Notes: generated by a model not told the origin, from the letters alone. A stretch of 64,000 nucleotides of DNA from Euglena gracilis (GCA_039621445.1 CP154954.1:63384046-63448045), one strand, 5' to 3'; shown: positions 1 to 10,250, counted from the stretch's first letter. Numbers and translations: made by a program.

Positions 1-483
1 ACAGATTCCGAAATGGCTGAGGTGCAAGATGTTTCTCTATGTATTTTTCATTGAATGTGCTGTGACAGCGGAGTTTTTTTTTACTTGCTTAAGAACCGCC
101 CTGCCTCAAAGCATCCCCTCGTGCTGAGCCCACACATCCTTGTGAATGTAGCACACAAACAGCCCGTAAATGCGTTCGCTGTGACGAGTTTGTGTGTGAC
201 GGTTGTTTTGCTGACCACGAAGACACAGTGCGTCCTCGTTGGCTCTGAGGAGTCAAAGCATGGCCGTCCCAGCATTGTGCTTGCGGCTTCCCAAGAGGGC
301 GTCGGAAACCGACGGAGTGAGAAAATTACGAGAAAAGAAATTATGGCAAAAATTGGGTATTTTGCCAAATTTTCTGTCTTCCGTAATTTTTAGCCGCACT
401 GTAAAGCAAATGGCACAAGAACATTTTCCAGGACGCCGTGGCCATGGTTTGGGGGATTGGGACATCATTTTCATTCACTGGTT

Positions 484-548
484 CCTTACCACGAAAAACA
501 GGGCATCTTTTGTTAACCCGGAAATATGCCCTGTTTTTAGTGGTAAGG
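484..548. repeat. inverted repeat (23-bp arms)
   Basis: Arms 484-506 and 526-548 are reverse complements with one mismatch and enclose a 19-base loop. The arm core is AAAAACAGGGCAT. A further direct copy of the core follows at about 556-570 and a variant near 640-655, so the word is locally repeated. Confidence 0.8.
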
Positions 549-692
549 TGAACACGAAAAACAGGGCATATTGCCGTGTTTAGGAATTTTCCAGGAAAAT
601 CAACAAAAAAGTGCCCGAAACCATGGCGTGAAGCATACCCACGAAATACAGGGCAGGCGCCGGGCCTCTCTAAACACGGTTACAAAAAAATT

Positions 693-787
693 GTGGGCCA
701 TAACCCGTATTCAGGGCGTATTCAGGGGTCAAGGGCGCCTTCGGCGCCCTTGACCCGTTATACGGCCTGAATACGGGTTATGCCCAC
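693..787. repeat. long hairpin with GGGCGCC/GGCGCCC tip
   Basis: The stretch folds back on itself almost completely. GTGGGC at 693-698 pairs with GCCCAC at 782-787, the CATAACCCGTATTCAGG arm pairs with its complement on the other side, and the tip is GGGCGCC-TTC-GGCGCCC. It could form an about 95-nt stem-loop as RNA or a cruciform as DNA. No coding potential is seen in it. Confidence 0.8.
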
Positions 788-799
788 GATTTTTATATA

Positions 800-852
800 G
801 AAAACGTGTTCAGGGGGCCCCCTTCGGGGGCCCCCTGGCTGAACACGTTTTC
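800..852. repeat. hairpin immediately after the previous one
   Basis: GAAAACGTGTTCA (800-812) pairs with TGAACACGTTTTC (840-852). The interior is GGGGGCCCC-CTTCG-GGGGCCCCC. It sits only 12 bases after the hairpin ending at 787. Confidence 0.8.
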
Positions 853-966
853 AGGCTGAAATCTGGGCTCAGCCACAATTTGTATGTAAAAAGAGCAAAC
901 CAGTTCTTTTGACAAGTTTTGCTCTTTTTTGGGAGGAATATTTTTGGGAAATTGCACCACCGTCCA

Positions 967-983
967 GCCGCCCTTTGGGCGGC
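967..983. repeat. GCCGCCC-TTT-GGGCGGC hairpin
   Basis: A perfect 7-bp GC stem with a 3-base loop. A near copy, GCCGCCC-TTC-GGGCGGC, lies at 1215-1231. Both follow the sequence ACCGTC(T/C), so they look like copies of one short module. Confidence 0.7.
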
Positions 984-1214
984 AATAGATTTTTTTGTTC
1001 CATACAAAATGGCCCAGAGGGGGCGGGTGCTTAGGAGGCAACCTCTTTTTTCGCATTTTGCACTTGTTTGAAATCCCAAAACACAAAAGGCAACACCGTC
1101 TTGCCGCCCGTTGGCAGCTTGAAAGCTTTCAATCAAATTGTGATGGTGTCAAAAAATTGGCACATTTTCTTTGTCATGTTCAATGCCTTCTTTCAAAAAA
1201 AGTGCTACCGTCTC

Positions 1215-1231
1215 GCCGCCCTTCGGGCGGC
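1215..1231. repeat. GCCGCCC-TTC-GGGCGGC hairpin
   Basis: Second copy of the module at 967-983, differing only in the loop. Confidence 0.7.
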
Positions 1232-2183
1232 AAAAAGAAAACAACACATACAAACAACATTGGTAACAGGGGTTTTTTCAGTCGTGGACCCCGGGGGGGG
1301 GGAGGGGCGGTAGGGTGGGTGGGTCCGGCCGAGCCCCCCCCGGGGGGGGTCACCCCAGGGGGGAGTGGGATATACTTTTCGGTGCCGAAAACTTTTGAAA
1401 AAATGCTATTTTTGGAATTTTTTTGTTTATGGCCGGTGCTAACTTCGCTTCTGGCCCAGGTTCTCGCCCCCCCCGAGAAAAAATTGTTTCTACACCGATG
1501 GCCGTAGGCCGACCAAGTTCGAGCATCGGGGTGGCCATCCTTGCCTTGCACACTGCAAATTAGCCCCCGAATGGGGGTTTTGGGCATTTGGGTGGGTTTT
1601 GAGTCATTTTCTTTCATATTTGAATGAAAAAATTTTGGAGGGGGGGACTTAAAAATTTTTAGAGGGGGGTGGACTTAAAATTGGTGGTCGGCCCGACCAC
1701 CAATGGTCGCTAGCCATGGTCGCTAGCGACTGGTCGCTAACGACCGCAAACCCCCCAAAAATAAGACCCCCCTGCCGATTTTCTGCTGAAATCCAAAAAA
1801 CTCGACCCCCCCAAAAGACCCCCCAAAAAGGTCCCCCAAAATACCACTCCCCCCCTTATTTGACCAGGTTTTGAACAGTGCTAAGCTCAAAATGGGACAT
1901 GCGTCACATGATGTGATGGAAGGCCGAAAAGACCAACATTGCAAAGCATTCGCGTAATTTGTTCGTGCAATTTATAATTTACAAATTACACTCTTAGGTG
2001 CGTTTTCGTAATTTTACGGTAGTTTTCCGAAATGCTAATGTTAACCAGGTGTTGGGCTCCGTGCGGATGATTGGCTATGACGATCCCGGAGGTCGTACCG
2101 ACCGTCATCCTAGTGTATCCTTGTCAAGTTTGAGTCACATTTTACTAAATGCAACTGGGGGGGAGGGCTCTATATCAAGAAAG

Positions 2184-2300
2184 ACCCCCCCCTCACCGGC
2201 TTTGTCCTGAGTCCGGTGGGGGGGGTCACCGGCTTTGTCCGAAGGACAAAGCCGGTGACCCCCCCCACCGGACTCAGGACAAAGCCGGTGAGGGGGGGGG
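2184..2300. repeat. large near-perfect inverted repeat (about 57-bp arms)
   Basis: The arms meet at the centre GTCC-GAA-GGAC (2237-2247). Each arm contains CACCGGCTTTGTCC, CTGAGTCCGGTG and G/C homopolymers. A further partial copy follows at about 2,313-2,352, and related copies lie at 3,526-3,645. The repeated unit is a CACCGG...CCGGTG palindrome joined to a poly-G/poly-C run. Confidence 0.8.
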
Positions 2301-2690
2301 CTTGCTTTAAGTCGGTGACCCCCCCCACCGGACTCAGGACAAAGCCGGTGACTCCCTAATGAGGAAAATTCTGTTTTTCATCATTGGTTTCTTGTTTCCA
2401 TTAGTCAAAATGATGCCGGCACAGGCCGTTGTGGTAGCTGAGGATGGCTTGGGACCCACGCCCACCCCCAGTGCCCTTTTGGCAAGGTTGAAAGAATTTA
2501 CGGAATAGGTTCCAGGAGGGAAAAAAATGGAGGCAGACAGTTGGTGTGATCCTCATTGCTTACGCTCCGTGTTCAAAACACGGGCGGGTATGGGGGGCAT
2601 CTCCCTGCTATCACAACGAGGACAACATCAACTGTTGCGAGAGGGGGGCATGGTACGGCCCGCGCAATCAAGGTGCCAAAGGGGGTGGCG

Positions 2691-2741
2691 CGGGTCACGG
2701 GGGGGTCACGGGGGGGGTCACGGGGGGGGGGTCACGGGGGG
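2691..2741. repeat. GTCACG-G(6-10) tandem tract
   Basis: Four consecutive GTCACGGGGGG-type units with different G-run lengths. A second block with the same unit lies at 2,854-2,907. Runs of six or more G at this spacing could form G-quadruplexes. Slippage in the G runs breaks every reading frame through here. Confidence 0.75.
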
Positions 2742-2853
2742 CAAATGGCAGTTTCGGGGACCTTGTGGGTGGAACATGGAAGGCACAAATCGCTGCCCAT
2801 CGATTGCAAACCTCCTTGCAGTGCACAGTCAAAAATTTCGCACCCCTCATTTG

Positions 2854-2907
2854 CGGGTCACGGGGGGGTCACGGGGGGGGGGGGGGTCACGGGGGGGGGC
2901 ACGGGGA
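2854..2907. repeat. GTCACG-G(n) tandem tract, second block
   Basis: Same unit as at 2,691-2,741, with one G run of about thirteen bases. Confidence 0.75.
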
Positions 2908-3525
2908 CCGCACCCCCAAAATTCGTGGCATGAGTCGCAGTCCATTGGGCGCAGCAAACCGCGTTTGCCCAACGGCAGAAAGTACCGAGCACAAGGCTTT
3001 CCTTGCATGTGCTCCTCGGTGTTTCCGTCTTTAGTTCGGGGAACGGGTACATGGGTACCCCAGCCTACCGACACAGAAGCTGCCTTTGGGCCTTATGGGC
3101 AATCTTTTCTGCTTCTGTGTCAAAGATGGCGTGCATTGTGAGCACATACTTTGCAAAAGCGCACATGTGCTCGTCCAGGTGATCAGTTTTGCAGCCTCTC
3201 ACATCACAAATTTTCTGGATATTGGTAAGAATACCCCCCTTACTGATTTTTGGCACTTCCATCAGGCTGAGGTGCAGATTCTGTAAAAAAAAAAGTCCCC
3301 AAAAAGCACTGTATCCGCAGATTCTTTTTTCATTGGGGGACTAATACCATAACGTATGCTTGATGCTTGCACCAGGTTTTTTTTGGTGGGAGCTCTCTCT
3401 GTCCTCGTGCTGTGCCTTGCAATCTTGTGGTCCTCCTGGCGTTTTAGTGCATGGTGGTCTTTCCTGGCTTTTAATTGGTTGTCCCGCACATCCCCACACA
3501 ATTCATCATTCATTTTTAAAAATTG

Positions 3526-3645
3526 GGGGGGGTCACCGGACTCAGGACAAAGCCGGTGACCCCCCCTCACCGGCTTTGTCACCCCTGAGTCCATCGTAGG
3601 GGGTCACCGGCTTTGTCCTGAGTCCGGTGGGGGGGGTCACCGACT
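3526..3645. repeat. dispersed copy of the CACCGG/poly-G palindrome
   Basis: Contains the same words as the inverted repeat at 2,184-2,300 (ACTCAGGACAAAGCCGGTGA and its complement) in alternating orientation, with poly-C and poly-G runs between them. Confidence 0.7.
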
Positions 3646-3654
3646 TAAATTTTA

Positions 3655-3755
3655 AAAAGGGGGGGTTAATGCAGATGATTGGAGGTCGGGCCGACCAGGT
3701 CGGCCCAACCTCCAATGGTCGATAAGCCATAGCCAATGGTCGGCCCAACTTGGAA
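3655..3755. repeat. dispersed GGTCGGGCCGACC repeat, copy 1
   Basis: A poly-G run followed by GGTTAATGC, GATT-GAGGTCGGGCCGACC, GGTCGGCCC and CAATGGTCGATAAGCCATAG. The same order of words recurs at 5,677-5,765. The core GGTCGGGCCGACC is almost palindromic. Confidence 0.75.
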
Positions 3756-4454
3756 GTGGCAATAATGGAACAGGATTGCACCTACTTACATTGATATTGC
3801 CAGCTGCCGATCTGGGGAGTAAGGAGAGCAACGGCACTGCAGAACAGTAAGCATTTCGTTTGGTGTGAAAAAGTACGATGCAAAAAGGGTGACATTGGAT
3901 CAGAAACGTCCATGCTGCAGACATGGAGCAGATACGAATGGGAACAGCGGAACGGACCGGCCTATGGCAAACTGCGGACAGCACTGGGTACTGGAGAAAA
4001 AATCCCCCCCATAAGAAACTGTCTTTTAGAGTCTGTAATGAACTTAGTCGGCCTACAGCCTCCTCCGGGTTAGGCTGCCGCCCCCCCCCCCAGACCCCCC
4101 CACACCCAAAATAGCAAAATCCCCTTGTGTGTGCAAGACAAGGATAGGCAAAACGCGCACCAACAAAATTCCCCTGTGTGTGCAATATGTTTTGTGTGCT
4201 AGGCTGCCCCCCCCTTTAGTTGCACTAAGGCTTCTTGTCTGTTTTTGGCTGGTGCCAACTTCGCTTCTGGCCTGTCTGTGTGTGGTGAGTGCCCCCCCCC
4301 GGACCCCCCCCCCCCAGTGCCAAACGGTAGACTGGGAGGGGGGGGTTGTGGGTACCCACCCAATTCGGTAGCTAGTCAACAAGACCCACCTGGTGCGTGT
4401 GCAAGGCAAGGATGGCCGAGTCGCGCTCCCGATGAACTTAAATTTTTTTTAGAG

Positions 4455-4785
4455 GGGGGTGGACTTACCCCCCCCTTTATTTGAACCCCCCCTTAATTGA
4501 GCAGTTGGGTCCGGGGAAAAAAATTTTTTCATGCGCCGAAGGCGCCGAATTTTTTTTTTGCCCTCTTTCTAAAGGAATTTTTGACCCCCCCCTATTTGAC
4601 CCCCCCTTATTTGAGCATTTGGGGGGTCCGTTGGCCCGTGGGTGTGCTCAAATAAAGGGGGGGGGTGGCAAAATTGGTGGTTGGAGCGACTAGTCGCTCT
4701 GACCACCAATGGTCACTAGCAACTAGTCGCTAGCGACCTTAGCGACTAGTCGCTAGCGACCACCAAAAAGTCCATCACCAATTTC
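4455..4785. repeat. 331-bp tandem duplication, unit 1
   Basis: Identical base for base, as far as I can read, to 4,786-5,116. The unit contains a small element whose ends are inverted copies of CCCCCCCTTTATTTGA and TCAAATAAAGGGGGGG (about 4,466-4,664), followed by a palindromic patch of GACTAGTCGC / GCTAGCGAC words. Identity over 331 bp implies a very recent duplication, or an assembly duplication. Confidence 0.9.
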
Positions 4786-5116
4786 GGGGGTGGACTTACC
4801 CCCCCCTTTATTTGAACCCCCCCTTAATTGAGCAGTTGGGTCCGGGGAAAAAAATTTTTTCATGCGCCGAAGGCGCCGAATTTTTTTTTTGCCCTCTTTC
4901 TAAAGGAATTTTTGACCCCCCCCTATTTGACCCCCCCTTATTTGAGCATTTGGGGGGTCCGTTGGCCCGTGGGTGTGCTCAAATAAAGGGGGGGGGTGGC
5001 AAAATTGGTGGTTGGAGCGACTAGTCGCTCTGACCACCAATGGTCACTAGCAACTAGTCGCTAGCGACCTTAGCGACTAGTCGCTAGCGACCACCAAAAA
5101 GTCCATCACCAATTTC
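4786..5116. repeat. 331-bp tandem duplication, unit 2
   Basis: Second unit of the perfect tandem pair. Identical 70-codon open frames lie in both units at the same offset, but they are homopolymer-rich and I see no reason to call them genes. Confidence 0.9.
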
Positions 5117-5676
5117 TCGCTCGGGGCCGGGTTTGCCCCCCCACCCCTAAATCTGGAATCCAAGGGTAAATTGACAAACTTGATAAAAGGGAGAAAATTA
5201 GTTTTTTCCGATGCCTTTTGCACTGGGTCACTTAAATGGTTTTTTTTGCTGCCCACTCACTCTACAGAAACTAATCGCCCCCCCCGAGGGGGTCAGCCAA
5301 TGAGCAAGTGATGGTTTGGCCGAGATCCAATCTCAATTGTTGACACACCTGCAAAAAAGATGGTGGCAGTTTGTCGCTCGCGGGTCATTCAATATCTCTT
5401 TGCTGAAAGAAAGGCATAAAGTTGTTCACATACGTTTTTTGTTTTTCCAGTGGGTCCACAAGTAGCGCCTTTTTGCGGGGTGATCTTGCCATTTTAGGCG
5501 GGGGGGTCCGGGGGGTGGCCCCCCGGAGGAGGCCGTTGGCCGACAAAGTTCGCTTTTTTCAATTTCTTTTTCAATATGGGATGCTTTTTGACAATTTCAA
5601 GGTCATTCCAACCATCCATTTTGAGTCAAATTCACCGAATCAAATTTTGAGGGGGGGGGCTAAAATTTCCAAAAAA

Positions 5677-5800
5677 GGGGGGTAATGCGGTTGATTAGAG
5701 GTCGGGCCGACCTGGTCGGCCCGACCTCCAATGGTCGATAAGCCATAGCCAATGGTCGGCCCCGCCTAGGTCGGCCCGACCATGGTCGGCACCACCTCCA
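5677..5800. repeat. dispersed GGTCGGGCCGACC repeat, copy 2
   Basis: Same word order as 3,655-3,755, with an added arm GGTCGGCCCGACCATGGTCGG at the right end. Confidence 0.75.
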
Positions 5801-6687
5801 GGATCGTCATAGCCAATCATCCGCATGGAGCCCCACCCACCCACTTTCTTCGAAAGCCCACCCACCCCCACCCTGGAGGCTCAACCACCCACCCAAAATC
5901 CAACCAAACGCTAAAATATTTTTCTGGTCCGTCCTTCAGCCGGGGAAAAAACCCATGGCGCACCCCCACCTGGGGGAGGGGGGTCCCGGGCGGGGTTTTT
6001 TTGGGGGGGGAGGAGTAAGTAAATCAATCCCCCCGCCCAAAACGGCGCACACATGTTTTTGATGTGAAGGATATTAACAAAGACCTACACTAAGAGTTGG
6101 CAGTAAAGTGCAAGAGCACACCAAATTAAACATCGTAATTCTTTCTCAAATTGAAACACCTCTTCTTCAGGAACTTTGAATGCCTATTATAATGAAGTTT
6201 GTTCCAAATAATGGTCTTTTGAAAAGTACCTGCATTTCTTCAAAAGAATGAGCATCCCTGAAAAAAAAAGAGCTTTTAGTTGAAACGTTGAGGTCACAGC
6301 ACTTCACACAAAATTTGAAAGTTCCGTCACCGCGGAGGTAGTTGGAATTTGCAAATTTGCATTTCACTTGTCGCTTGGATAAACCCTCCCCCCAAATAAT
6401 ACCCCCCCCAAATAATACCCCCCCCCCTCCGTCCGCCTTCAGCCTTCAGGGGTCCGCCTTCGGCCGCCGAAATAATCCCCCCCCCCCGGTTTCGGGCCGA
6501 AGGCCCGGATTTTGACGTGAAAATGTAGGTAAAATCACAATCTCTTACAACAAATACCCAGTGTGGCTTGGTTGGGTTTTGAAAGAAAAGGAAGAAATCT
6601 TTCAAAAATTTTCACCCCAAAAGTCCGAAAATGTTTCAAACGGTTGATAATCTCAGATCAAGAACGACATACGAAACACTAATCTTG
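5801..6687. other. no gene recognised
   Basis: Contains CCACCCACC-rich sequence (5,830-5,900), G runs near 6,000, and a C-run/AAATAATA block at about 6,386-6,480 that matches, on the opposite strand, the GGGGTTATTATTTGGGG words seen at 57.5-57.8 and 63.4 kb. Confidence 0.5.
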
Positions 6688-6715
6688 CCGTGCCGTGCCG
6701 TGCCGAGCCGTGCCT
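6688..6715. repeat. TGCCG microsatellite
   Basis: TGCCGTGCCGTGCCGTGCCG followed by a degenerate unit, just upstream of the PsbQ gene. Confidence 0.8.
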
Positions 6716-6812
6716 AAAAAAAACAACACTATCTTTGCCCTTATTAAATATGTCAGGGACAACTGCATTCACCATTTTCCTGGATTTCTTCTTTCTTTCT
6801 TTTCAAAATCAG

Positions 6813-6932
6813 ATGGATGACCAGACGCAACCTCTTCCGTGGAATCCTCTAGGGATTGCAAACGCGATTAGATCTGCGGTTCAATTTGTGCTGACAAATT
6901 TCATTTCCACAGCTTCAAAGGCACTTTCATAA
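6813..6932 (+). CDS. 39-codon open frame directly upstream of PsbQ (uORF or misassigned 5' exon)
   Basis: ATG at 6813 directly follows a splice-acceptor-like tract (TTTTCAAAATCAG). The frame runs 39 codons to a TAA at 6930-6932 whose last A is the first base of the PsbQ ATG (TAATG overlap). The peptide is Ser/Ala/Ile-rich in its second half (IANAIRSAVQFV...ISTASKALS) and could pass for part of a targeting peptide. A second acceptor-like tract (TTTCATTTCCACAG) ends at 6910. So this may be a translated uORF in the 5' leader, or a transit-peptide exon whose junction with the PsbQ frame I have not placed. I cannot decide between the two. Confidence 0.35.
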   Translation: MDDQTQPLPWNPLGIANAIRSAVQFVLTNFISTASKALS

Positions 6933-7597
6933 TGTCTGGAGACATGTCCACCCTGAAGCAGGTTGCAATCGTCGCCCCATGCTTTCTTCTGGGTCTTGTT
7001 GGAGCTTTGGTGATGACTGCACCCAACGCTGCTGTGCAGCACAACGTTCGGGCGCAACTTGTTGGTGCCAGTGTTGCTGCTGCTGCCATTGCCAACCCAG
7101 TATTTGCGGCACCCACCCCCATCGATGTCGCTGACTACCGCAACCAGCGTGAGGGATACGAGTACATTTACCAAGCTCGTGACCTGGACCTGGACGAGGA
7201 TGTGCGCGCTGGATATGCCCAGGCACGTGATCCCTCCGTTGCCAAGGCTCGCATCAGCGAGTCCGTATCCCGTCTGATCAACCTGGGTGTGCATCCAGCT
7301 TGTGGTTGTTTGTAGTTTCTTTTTTTCACAATATCAGGAAGTTTGGTGAAGAAGGCCTACTGGACTGCTGGTCGCGAGGAGCTGCGTGGCCAGGTTGGTA
7401 CTCTGAGGTTCGACATCGACACCGTGGCTTCCTTCAAGTCCAGCAATGCTGAGAAGAAGGCACTCCTGGCAGCAAAGGCGGACTTGTTTACCGCTATTGA
7501 CAAGCTTGACTTCGCCATGCGCAAGAAGGACCAGGCCAGCGCTTTGAAGTTCTATGACGAGGTTGCCGCTAAGGCAGCGGCCATCGCCAACGCTTGA
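6932..7597 (+). CDS. psbQ: PsbQ, oxygen-evolving enhancer protein 3 (two exons)
   Basis: Extrinsic lumenal subunit of photosystem II that stabilises the oxygen-evolving complex. Exon 1 is 6932-7286. A 51-nt GT-AG intron spans 7287-7337 (ends GTGTGC and AATATCAG). Exon 2 is 7338-7597. Splicing restores the frame (CTG-GGA-AGT-TTG) and gives about 204 residues, close to the green algal precursor. Family residues are plain: YEYIYQARDLDLDEDVR, then after the junction KKAYWTAGREELRGQVGTLR, DKLDFAMRKKDQASA. The C-terminal half is the expected four-helix bundle. Residues 41-60 form a thylakoid-transfer segment ending in FAA, with likely cleavage before PTPIDV. There is no twin arginine, only one Arg. 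Residues 9-30 form an additional hydrophobic stretch in place of the usual basic transit peptide, so the true N-terminus may include upstream exon sequence, or the plastid may need a signal peptide. Confidence 0.92.
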
Positions 7598-9796
7598 GCG
7601 GAGGTTGTGGCCACTATTGACCCTATACGAGCCATGCCTCTCCTGGTTGATGTGGATTTAAACTGGCCAATTTCTCTGGTTCTCTGGGTTCTTGGACAGG
7701 AGAGTAATGACCCACCTTAGTGTACAAAAAATTGAGGCACACCTTCTGGAGCAGCCAAGGAGCTTAATGCTACTTGTTCCTCACGTTACCCCTCGTTTCT
7801 GCTGGTCTTTCTTTGCTTTTCGTTTAATGGGTATTGTCATGGATGAATTTTGCAGAGTTCTTGAAACCAAGGCAGAGTTGAAAAGCAAATTTTTTCGCAA
7901 AGAAGATTTATTGAAGGGCGCAGAAGAAATTTTTTGGACATCAACATGAAGTGCAGTTTTTTGGCGTTTACCTTACCAACCCAATAGAGTGTTTTCAGGT
8001 CACGCCAGGCACAGAGTATTTCCGGGTTCAACTTTGAAAGAAAACTTTTTCCACACACGCCAGGGAATTACTGAGGCAATTCGACACCATAGCCAGGCAA
8101 ATTTATAGAGGTTTTTTTCCCGTTAAACCTCCTTTAGGTTCTGAAAAGCATTTTTTTTTGAAAAAACCTGCAATTAAAATCCAGAATGAAAATGTCGAAA
8201 CTTCGCGATAGAGGGGGATTTTTGGGGGGCCTCCTTTGAGGCCCCCCCCAAAAGGGACCGGAATGCATCCGGCGAGGGGGCAGTCGGTTTACACATTTTT
8301 TTTAAATCGGAAAATTTTGGGAATCTGTTTTTTGAAAAAAATTTAGTTTTTTCGATTAATGCGTCATTTTTAGGTTCATCTTTTAAGTGGCCAAAGAGTG
8401 CGGTGGTGGGTGGGGGGGTTCCGCCAATCGCCTTCCCTCCACCATGCCTCTCGCTCTGCCCTATCATTGGGGGCGGCTGATTTTTTTAAAACGATCTGTT
8501 TTCAGGAGGGGGGCAAAAGTTGCTTGAGTGACCGAGGCGCCTGGCAAATTTTTGGCCTAAAGGGTCTGGAAAGCGGTCGGTTTACTTGAATGGCCGCACT
8601 CCTCCGGTGGGGGGGTGTGGCGACGGACTGGTTTTCGAAGAGTGGGGTGACCGGGGGTTGGCAAATAATTTTTTGAGCGGGGGTAAATGAACCACCCCGC
8701 TCGCGGTTTGGGATCCAAAAGCCCTTCCCATGGGGCACTTTCTGGCCCCCCCCTTCCCCCTGGGGTGACCGCCTGGTGTTTTTTCCTTCTCCTGGTCCCA
8801 GGGGCGAGGTGGTTTGAAAAGGGTTGGCCGACAAAAATTTGAGAATTCCCCTAAAACTCTCAAATTCGGGAATTTTTTTTTTGGCTGAGATGCCAACCCT
8901 CACCGGGGGATGGGTGGCTGGATTTTGATAGTGGAAAGTGACCGAGCTGGTCGGATCCCCGCCACCACGAGGGGAAGCAAACCCCCAATGCGTAGAGATA
9001 CCCGACCACCAGGCACATGCAGCTTGCGGGGGCCTTGGGACCGGAGGTGTATTTCTGCCCTTCGGGACGGCGGCCGTGCCGAGCGGTCAGCAGAAAGGGA
9101 AATAACTCGGGTGGTGAATCCCCTCGACAACGTGTGAGGGAAAGGAGTGGATTTTTGGTGGGGGAGAAGGCTAAGCCCGCGTTTTGACTTGTGCGGAGTC
9201 GACCAAGCCCCCCCCTCAATGTGAAGGGCGGTGGTCATATTCTGAATGGTCGGCAAAGCGTATTTTGGTTTATTTAGGGGGAGCGCAAGACGGACGCCCC
9301 CCCCCCCTGGCATCAGTTTGGTCCTTTACCCAATCCTTCCCTTAGACGCCCAAGGCGCCGCTTGGGCCCATGTGCCATTTTTTGAGGCAAGGGACAATTT
9401 CTATGCGCTGAAAGCGGCAATGGGTGTGGAAGGGACGCAAGGCCACGCAACTCCAAATTTTGGGTTGGAGAAGTGTGTGCCCAAAGGGTTGTGGACCTCG
9501 GGGGTTGAATACACCATGCCTTGGGTAGCGTGGTGGTGAGCGGGCGCGCATACCTGGGATGGGTGTGGGGAAGATGACCCAGAAAAGCGCGCAATCAGCG
9601 CGGTTGGAAAGGGTTGTGCCTACTCCCCCCCTTTCTAATCTCAGGTGGGTCTTTTGGTCACTTCATTGGGATCTATTGATTGTATCAATTGAATCTTTGG
9701 ATCACGTTATCGTGGATTATCTGTTTTTTTGGCTATTTGGCATTACCATTGGCATTGTCAAGTTTTTGCTGTAGACAAGCATAAGTTGCACGTCGC
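7598..9796. other. no gene recognised between PsbQ and the retroelement
   Basis: The first few hundred bases are the presumed PsbQ 3' untranslated region and flank. From about 8,160 the sequence is rich in G/C runs and GGGGTGACCGGGGG-like words, with short open frames in all six frames and none resembling a known protein. The last 150 bases (TTGATTGTATCAATTGAATC...) are AT-rich flank of the element B insertion site. Confidence 0.5.
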
Positions 9797-9801
9797 ACCA
9801 A

Positions 9802-10240
9802 AGTGTACGTCCAACCTTTCCTCGCTTTCGCCCTTTGGTGCGCAAAAAGGTAAAAGTTGGAGTAACAGGAAAAATTGAAAAGAATAATATAAAAGTTGTT
9901 CGCCCTTTTCCCCAATTAAGAGGCAGAGCACAAGACAGGGGAGAAGCCCCATGGGCTACGACAAGGAAAAGTGCCAAGTGACTTGGCTGTCCTTTCAGGC
10001 CTTCAAAATGAGAAAAATCAAACTTGGAAATCAAGTCTCGAATCAAATACCAGAATGGAATAAAATACCACCTGTGGAGAGGAGAACCAGAATAAGGATT
10101 AGGAATTCCTAATTCAGGCCGTTGGCCATCTGTAGGAATACCACCTAGCATAGTACTGTGTATGGGGCTCAGAGCTATATCTGGCCGTAGGCTTATACCT
10201 ACATACACAGTACCATGGCCTTACGGCTGCCTGGTACACA
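9802..10240 (-). repeat. element B 3' LTR
   Basis: 439 bp and nearly identical to 44785-45218. In element orientation it begins TGTGTACCAGG and ends GTACACT. It contains a 12-bp inverted repeat, GTACTGTGTATG (10153-10164) / CATACACAGTAC (10202-10213), that encloses a smaller GTAGG-CTTATA-CCTAC hairpin. It also holds the palindrome ATTAGGAATTCCTAAT, which has counterparts with other 4-base centres in the other LTRs. These lie in the U3 part, where LTR regulatory signals are expected. Confidence 0.95.
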
Positions 10241-10250
10241 TCCCCCTCCC
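10241..10250 (-). other. element B polypurine tract
   Basis: In element orientation GGGAGGGGGA directly abuts the TG of the 3' LTR, the position where plus-strand DNA synthesis is primed. The identical tract is next to the 3' LTR of element A. Confidence 0.85.

Larger units (their letters stand above)
1..2183. other. gene-poor repeat region, no gene recognised
   Basis: No reading frame in this stretch resembles a known protein, and the open frames are short and differ in every frame. It holds a series of strong hairpins (entered separately), G/C homopolymers around 1,290-1,370 and 1,630-1,670, and a palindromic patch at about 1,680-1,746 built from GGTCG/CGACC and GCTAGCGAC words that recurs near 4.7 and 5.05 kb. 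I see no RNA gene. Confidence 0.6.

Noticed and set aside
2359-2508. A 49-codon plus-strand ORF with a signal-peptide-like start (MRKILFFIIGFLFP)
   Set aside because: Short, no homology seen, and the hydrophobic part overlaps an acceptor-like TTGTTTCCATTAG. It could be an exon end but cannot be supported.
4481-5024. Two identical 70-codon ORFs
   Set aside because: Identity comes from the perfect 331-bp duplication; composition is homopolymer-driven.
9060-9100. GCCGTGCCGAGCGGTCAGC as a tRNA D-arm
   Set aside because: No matching anticodon arm, T-arm or acceptor stem could be placed around it.
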